NCBI RefSeq assembly: GCF_001434935.1
Contig: NZ_AZEG01000001.1
Span: 66,914-130,913, forward strand
Source of the DNA: Liquorilactobacillus uvarum DSM 19971
GTDB lineage: Bacteria > Bacillota > Bacilli > Lactobacillales > Lactobacillaceae
Direction: 5' to 3'
Length of the DNA stretch: 64,000 nucleotides
Below are positions 59,587 to 64,000 of the stretch, piece after piece (position 1 is the stretch's first letter; every line of letters starts with the position of its first letter). Made by a program: the position numbers and the translations under genes. The notes beneath the pieces were generated by a model that was given only the letters and a program-made list of their open reading frames with translations, made no database searches and was not told where the DNA came from.

Positions 59587-61044
59587 TCACAAAATTGGAG
59601 ATAACAGACGTGAAAAATATTGTTTGAATTTAAGCCAAAGTGACTGTTGCTTGAAATATTCAGCTGTAAGTTTAGTACATTCTTTTTGATCTTTTTCAAA
59701 AATTTCGGCTAATTGTTCACTAACTTCTGTATCATATATGAAAGCATTCGACTCAAAATTCAGTTTAAAACTTCGATAGTCCATATTAGCAGAACCAACC
59801 GCCGCTATTTTCCCATCAACGACCAGTGTTTTTGAATGCAGAAAGCCCTTATTATATTTATAGATTTCTACCCCAGCGTCCACCAATGATTTTGCATAAA
59901 ACTGCGTAGCACGATAAACAAATGCGTGGTCAGGCATTGATGGTATCATTACCCTAACCTTGATTCCAGAAAAGGCTGCAATACTAAGTGCCTCTAAAAG
60001 AGAATCATCTGGTATAAGATATGGTGTTTGGATCAACACATAATCTGTTGCATTGTTAATCATTTTTATGTAACCAAGCTTGATGTTTTCGACTTCACTG
60101 TCGGGACCACTCGAAACAATCTGTATACTTGCTTTTCCTTGCCCAGGTGCGAGTGGAAAATAATTTTCCTTATAACCAATATGCTGTTCCTTGACAGTTG
60201 CATTCCAATCCATAAAAAAACGCGATTGCATTGCAATAACTGCATTGCCTGTAATTTTAATATGTGTATCTCTCCAATGACCGAACTTCGGACTGCGACC
60301 GAGATACTGGTCACCAACATTGAATCCTCCAATATAACCAATACGACCGTCAATTATTACTAATTTACGGTGATCACGATAATTTAAACGAAAATTAGGG
60401 AACGATCTGCGTGATCCAAAGAAAGGTTCAGCTCGACCGCCAAGTTCTTCTAAACGTGCAAAAAAGCGATGTGTTGTCCCACGTGAACCAAAACTATCAT
60501 AGATAACACGAACCTCGACACCTTCAGCTGCTTTCTCTTCCAATATGGTTCGCAACTCATTACCAATTTGATCATTGTAAAATGTATAATATTCGACATG
60601 AACATGATTTTTAGCCGCTCTGATGTCTTCGAAAAGTGCTTTGAATTTCGCATACCCGTCATCGAATATTTTAATATGATTGTGTTTCGTTAAAATTGCG
60701 TTATCTGTCTCCAGGAAAAGATGAACCATTTCTCCCGCAGTGTCAGTTATTTCATCCGCTGGCAGTAGTTCTTTTTCACGCCATTGTTCTTTTTGCAGCG
60801 AAACCAGCTGTTCAATCCCCATCCGTTCCTGGGTTTTAATATCGTAAATTTTGTCCCGCGAAATCTTCTTACCAACAAAAAGATACAATATAAAACCAAT
60901 AATTGGAAGAAAGGTCAGCACTAGCAGCCAAGCCCACGTTGCAGAAATGTCTCTTTTTTCCTTGAAAACAGTAAAAACAGCCGCGATAATATTGATTATC
61001 CAAACTATTCTGATTATCAAACCCACTAATTCCAAAAACGACAC
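59587..61044 (-). CDS. cls: Cardiolipin synthase
   Basis: Joins two phosphatidylglycerol molecules into cardiolipin at the membrane. 485 residues: two N-terminal membrane segments (about 8-25 and 35-57), then two phospholipase D domains with HKD motifs, YRDHRKLVIIDGRIGYIGG (about 217-235) and FLHSKTLVVDGKIAAVGSAN (about 397-416). GTG start with AAGG close by; a TTG three codons later is possible. Monocistronic. Confidence 0.96.
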   Translation of the reverse strand: MSFLELVGLIIRIVWIINIIAAVFTVFKEKRDISATWAWLLVLTFLPIIGFILYLFVGKKISRDKIYDIKTQERMGIEQLVSLQKEQWREKELLPADEITDTAGEMVHLFLETDNAILTKHNHIKIFDDGYAKFKALFEDIRAAKNHVHVEYYTFYNDQIGNELRTILEEKAAEGVEVRVIYDSFGSRGTTHRFFARLEELGGRAEPFFGSRRSFPNFRLNYRDHRKLVIIDGRIGYIGGFNVGDQYLGRSPKFGHWRDTHIKITGNAVIAMQSRFFMDWNATVKEQHIGYKENYFPLAPGQGKASIQIVSSGPDSEVENIKLGYIKMINNATDYVLIQTPYLIPDDSLLEALSIAAFSGIKVRVMIPSMPDHAFVYRATQFYAKSLVDAGVEIYKYNKGFLHSKTLVVDGKIAAVGSANMDYRSFKLNFESNAFIYDTEVSEQLAEIFEKDQKECTKLTAEYFKQQSLWLKFKQYFSRLLSPIL

Positions 61045-61080
61045 CGCCTTCTTGTTAATTATTACATCTTAACGCCTAAT

Positions 61081-61112
61081 TTGAGCACTCAACAAGAAGT
61101 GTACACTTTCTT
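61081..61112. promoter_or_regulatory. Two adjacent palindromes upstream of cls
   Basis: TTGAGCACTCAA (61081-61092) and AAGAAGTGTACACTTTCTT (about 61094-61112) lie side by side in the 71-base gap between the substrate-binding protein stop and cls. They could be operators for cls or a weak terminator; no T-run follows. Confidence 0.4.
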
Positions 61113-61115
61113 CTA

Positions 61116-61955
61116 TCATTTGTCATCGACCGAATTGTCAACCCCAAACCATTTTTCACTTATTTTCTTCATAGTTTGATCTTGATACAATTCATGCAAA
61201 GCATTATTTATTTTTCTTTGCAGTGTCTTATCACCTTTTCGCATCCCAACCGCAAAATCTTCTTTGGGGAAACCAATCGGGAATTTACGATAAGTAGAAG
61301 CATCTACCTGATGCTTAATATAATAATTAGCGTAAACACTATCGATCAATAGGCCCTGTATTCGACCAGCATTCAAATCTAAGAAAGCATTGTTGAATGT
61401 ATCATACTGAACCGAACTTTTTACATATTGCCTTAAAAGCTTGGGGGTGTCCATATAAGATTGATACCCCGAGGAACCGCTTTGCAGTCCCAATATTTTT
61501 CCATTCATATTCGAAGCTTGCTTAATACCTTCATTTTTTTTAGTTACCAGTATTTGTTCATTCTTCAAGTATGTGTTGCTGAAAGCAACCGTTCGAGCTC
61601 GAGCTGGTGACTTTGTGTATCCATTCCAAATCAGATCGATTGTACCATTCCGTAATTCAGTTTCCTTCATTGACCAATCGATTGTTTGAAAATCAACGTT
61701 TATTCCATACTTTTTAAAAACTGCACGCGCTAAATCTATGTCATAGCCAACAAGCTTTCCATTCTTTTCACGAAAACCCATTGGGACAAAACTATCATCC
61801 AAACCAACAATAACTTTGTTTCGTTTCTTAATTGTTGACCAAGTATCAGTAGTATTAGCCCTTTTTTTAACATTCGTGCATCCAGAAAGCATTACGGTAG
61901 TTGCCAGCAGAATTATTACGCTAAGCAAAGTGAACCTTACCATACTTTTTTTCAC
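61116..61955 (-). CDS. Amino-acid ABC transporter substrate-binding lipoprotein
   Basis: 279 residues. A signal peptide with lipobox LSGC places the lipid-modified cysteine at about residue 26. The SBP_bac_3 domain includes KVIVGLDDSFVPMGFREKNG, VGYDIDLARAVFKKYG and SFSNTYLKNEQILVTKK-type stretches; the FDLARA-like motif and VGMRKGD are typical of polar amino-acid receptors. Third gene of the permease-ATPase-receptor operon. The amino acid is not certain. Confidence 0.93.
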   Translation of the reverse strand: MKKSMVRFTLLSVIILLATTVMLSGCTNVKKRANTTDTWSTIKKRNKVIVGLDDSFVPMGFREKNGKLVGYDIDLARAVFKKYGINVDFQTIDWSMKETELRNGTIDLIWNGYTKSPARARTVAFSNTYLKNEQILVTKKNEGIKQASNMNGKILGLQSGSSGYQSYMDTPKLLRQYVKSSVQYDTFNNAFLDLNAGRIQGLLIDSVYANYYIKHQVDASTYRKFPIGFPKEDFAVGMRKGDKTLQRKINNALHELYQDQTMKKISEKWFGVDNSVDDK

Positions 61956-61984
61956 AGTAACCTCTCCCTCGTATATGGCTTTTC

Positions 61985-62623
61985 CTAACTGCGCGAAGGC
62001 TTAACCTTCAAAATACTATCAGCAATTTGTTTAGCAAACTCCATATCATGTGTCACAACAATCTGTGTCATACCACTTTTTTTAAGATCCAAAATAATGT
62101 TTTTTACGGTATCACGCAGACCTGGATCTAAGGCTGAAGTTGGCTCATCATAACAAAGAATTTGGGGTTTCATAGCCATTGCACGTGCAATAGCCACACG
62201 TTGTTTTTGACCACCCGACAATTGATATGGATACAAATCAGCTTTATCCGTAAGTGAGAGCCCGTCCAACAGCTGCATTGCCTCTTTTTTTGCTACAACT
62301 TCCTTCTTTTTTAATACCATAGTAGGTGCCAAAGTGATGTTATCAAGTACTTTTAAATGTGGAAAAAGCTGATATTCCTGAAAAACAACACCAATAACCG
62401 AATCATTATTTTGATTACTGTATGGATCAAATTCTTTTCCATCAATTAAAATCTGGCCACCATCAATTTTTTCAAGACCGCTAATACACCTCAAAAGTGT
62501 TGTCTTGCCCGCGCCTGACTCGCCCACAATACACATAATTTTCCCATTTTTGACAGTCATATTCACACGATTCAAAATCACACGTTTATTATATTCTTTG
62601 GAAATATTTTTTAACTCTAACAT
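61985..62623 (-). CDS. Amino-acid ABC transporter ATP-binding protein
   Basis: 212 residues with Walker A GESGAGKTTLL (about 34-44), the Q-loop VVFQEYQLFPHL, signature LSGGQKQRVAIARA, Walker B ILCYDEPTSALDPG and the H-loop VVTHDMEFA. It ends soon after the H-loop (KVKPSRS), roughly 25-30 residues shorter than GlnQ-type ATPases; such short forms are known in lactobacilli, so truncation is not assumed. It starts 12 bases after the permease stop. Confidence 0.94.
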   Translation of the reverse strand: MLELKNISKEYNKRVILNRVNMTVKNGKIMCIVGESGAGKTTLLRCISGLEKIDGGQILIDGKEFDPYSNQNNDSVIGVVFQEYQLFPHLKVLDNITLAPTMVLKKKEVVAKKEAMQLLDGLSLTDKADLYPYQLSGGQKQRVAIARAMAMKPQILCYDEPTSALDPGLRDTVKNIILDLKKSGMTQIVVTHDMEFAKQIADSILKVKPSRS

Positions 62624-62635
62624 ATGATCCCCCTC

Positions 62636-63286
62636 TTACTTCCAGTAACTATAATGTTGTTCAAGTTTGCGCAAAATAAATGTTAAAACAGCTGTCATCA
62701 ACAGGTAAATAACACCAACTAAAATTAATGGAACTAAAGTTACATCACGGCTGGTTGCGACATTTCCGGCACGAAGAAGATCACCTAGGCCAATAACATA
62801 AACTAAACTAGAGTCTTTGACCAAATTGATTACTTCATTTCCTATTGACGGAAGAACAATTTTCAAAACTTGTGGTGTTATTACTTTGCGCACTGTTTGC
62901 CAATAAGATAAACGCAAAACCTTGGCGCTCTCATACTGACCACGATCGATCGATTGCAAACCACCTCGAAAAATTTCAGCAAAATACGCGGTGTAGTTGA
63001 GAATAAAGGCAAATAAAGCAGCATCATAACGCTGTAGAGTCAATGCTCCATTGCCAATTAGCGGAAGCCCATAGAACACAAAAATTAATTGCAGCAATAA
63101 AGGTGTACCACGCATCAACCAGACATAAAATTTTAAAACAGCTTTTAATGGAACTAAACGAGACGTTAGACCTAAACCAACAATCAATCCCAGCGGAACT
63201 GAGCCAATAATGGTCCATAAAAATATTTTTAAAGTTAACTGTGCTCCTTCAAGCAACGAAGGAAGTATTTCAAGAATATATGACAT
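62636..63286 (-). CDS. Amino-acid ABC transporter permease
   Basis: 216 residues with five hydrophobic segments of the HisM/GlnP type. LLEGAQLTLKIFLWTIIGS opens the domain, LMRGTPLLLQLIFVFYGLP is the family signature, and the EAA-like loop is EIFRGGLQSIDRGQYESAKVL. First gene of the operon and under T-box control. GGAG lies just upstream of the ATG at 63286. Confidence 0.95.
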   Translation of the reverse strand: MSYILEILPSLLEGAQLTLKIFLWTIIGSVPLGLIVGLGLTSRLVPLKAVLKFYVWLMRGTPLLLQLIFVFYGLPLIGNGALTLQRYDAALFAFILNYTAYFAEIFRGGLQSIDRGQYESAKVLRLSYWQTVRKVITPQVLKIVLPSIGNEVINLVKDSSLVYVIGLGDLLRAGNVATSRDVTLVPLILVGVIYLLMTAVLTFILRKLEQHYSYWK

Positions 63287-63317
63287 TTTACTACCACTCC
63301 TTTTTAAAATATAACAA

Positions 63318-63590
63318 TAAAAAAACCCTCTTAGACTCCATCTCGTCTAAGAGGGCGTGTATTGCGCGGTTCCACCTCATATATGCCAGTTTTTCACAAA
63401 ACTTGACCTTATTGAGTCCTTTTCAAGACTCAGAAGATAACGGTTTCCCCGAACAAACCTAATAATCAATTCAGTTTGTCAACTCACAGATGTGGTTCAC
63501 CTACGATCGATTTGTCTTTTCACCAACCAGACAATCTCTTACATCAGATCATAAACTACTCTTCTATTCATCGTTATTATTCTATAACTA
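63318..63590 (-). promoter_or_regulatory. T-box leader controlling the amino-acid ABC transporter
   Basis: tRNA-sensing attenuator. The T-box AGGTGGAACCGCG lies at about 63377-63365, and the terminator CCCTCTTAGAC...GTCTAAGAGGG with a T7 run at 63355-63318. Stem I shows TATGATC/GATCGTA pairing, the GGTTGGTGAAAAG apical part and an AGTA...GAA specifier-loop motif. The specifier lies in GAACCACATC and could be read CAC, ACC or CCA; see findings. Uncharged tRNA would favour transporter expression. Confidence 0.93.
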
Positions 63591-63598
63591 ACCAACTA

Positions 63599-63627
63599 AA
63601 AATAGCATCAAATTTTAATTCTGTCAA
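63599..63627 (-). promoter_or_regulatory. Promoter of the T-box/ABC transporter operon
   Basis: TTGACA (63627-63622), exactly 17 bases, TATTTT (63604-63599), directly after the minD stop. Confidence 0.75.
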
Positions 63628-63632
63628 TACAG

Positions 63633-64000
63633 TTAATTTTTCTTAAACCATGAACTGATCCGTTGAATAAGGCCCTTTTTTTCTTCTGAATCAAGATTCA
63701 TCAACGGAACTGTTTCTCCCAGAAGTCTTCGTGCAATGTTCCGATATCCTTGTGCTGCTAAATTTTTTTCATTAAGAACTATCGGTTCACCCTTATTAGA
63801 CGTACTGATAACCTGATCATCATCAAAGACGATTCCTAAAAGTTTAATTGACAAATGACGTGTTATCTCATCAACATCCATAACCTGTCCATCATTCATC
63901 ATATGTGTTCGTATTCGGTTAATAATCAGCATTGGTGGCTCATCGAGGCTTTCTTTTTCTAACAAACCTATTACACGATCCGCATCACGTACAGCCGATA
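63633..64000 (-). CDS. minD: Septum site-determining protein MinD, C-terminal part (runs off right edge)
   Basis: ParA-type ATPase that positions MinC for division-site selection. Reading continues to the window edge (…SAVRDADRVIGLLEKE…), so the N-terminal P-loop is outside. The visible 122 residues include SAVRDADRVIGLLE, MLIINRIRTHMM, DEITRHLSIKLLGIVFDDD and a basic amphipathic C-terminus (KGLIQRISSWFKKN) that fits the MinD membrane-targeting helix. minC would be expected upstream. Confidence 0.93.
   Translation of the reverse strand, partial: SAVRDADRVIGLLEKESLDEPPMLIINRIRTHMMNDGQVMDVDEITRHLSIKLLGIVFDDDQVISTSNKGEPIVLNEKNLAAQGYRNIARRLLGETVPLMNLDSEEKKGLIQRISSWFKKN

Overview
The window is low-GC chromosomal DNA from a Firmicute, almost certainly a Lactobacillaceae member. 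The evidence is pyruvate formate-lyase, a mevalonate pathway cluster, EbsA, GpsB, a type B RNase P RNA, PyrR attenuators, a T-box leader, and the Bacillus/Lactobacillus order dinG-ypmB-aspB-asnS-dnaD-nth / pbp1A-recU-ypsA-gpsB-rnpB-ypsC. A Liquorilactobacillus- or Ligilactobacillus-like species would fit, but the species cannot be fixed from sequence reading alone. There is no sign of phage, insertion sequence, CRISPR array, tRNA or rRNA. Start codons were reassigned from Shine-Dalgarno (SD) position in many genes; TTG and GTG starts are common.

Layout. 1-7.2 kb (minus strand): 5' part of a DeoR-type regulator, ppaC, a LysR regulator, a TIM-barrel protein of unknown function, pflA and pflB with a CcpA-type promoter. 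7.3-22.3 kb (minus): glyA, then the complete UMP biosynthesis operon pyrR-pyrP-pyrB-pyrC-carA-carB-pyrK-pyrD-pyrF-pyrE with two PyrR attenuators and a clear promoter inside the end of rluD, preceded by lspA-rluD. 22.4-29.5 kb (minus): a MarR/cation-efflux pair, ferrochelatase, a flavin-monooxygenase/NADP-oxidoreductase pair, fhs and ebsA. 29.5-43.5 kb: an RNase H-like gene (plus), an RNA methyltransferase, rnpB, gpsB and ypsA (minus), recU-pbp1A (plus), then nth, dnaD, asnS, aspB, ypmB and dinG (minus).

43.6-47.9 kb (plus): mevalonate kinase, mevalonate diphosphate decarboxylase, phosphomevalonate kinase and type 2 isopentenyl-diphosphate isomerase, which take mevalonate to IPP/DMAPP. 47.9-51.4 kb (minus): an rRNA methyltransferase, an orphan FtsX-like membrane protein, a DUF59 protein and a hydrolase. 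51.5-61 kb: HAD phosphatase, lysA, a tautomerase, a YitT protein, a C69 dipeptidase, an Fe-S-type protein, a degenerate metallo-beta-lactamase/beta-CASP-like protein, a membrane-anchored hydrolase and cardiolipin synthase. 61-64 kb (minus): an amino-acid ABC transporter behind a T-box leader, and the 3' part of minD.

I found no convincing new multi-gene system; most of the window is core metabolism. The best items for a second look are the RNase J-like protein that has lost its metal ligands (57425-58468), the luciferase-like/F420-type reductase gene pair with a repeat-rich promoter (25227-27037), the FtsX-like permease without an ATPase, the T-box with an unresolved specifier, and a family of related intergenic hairpins.
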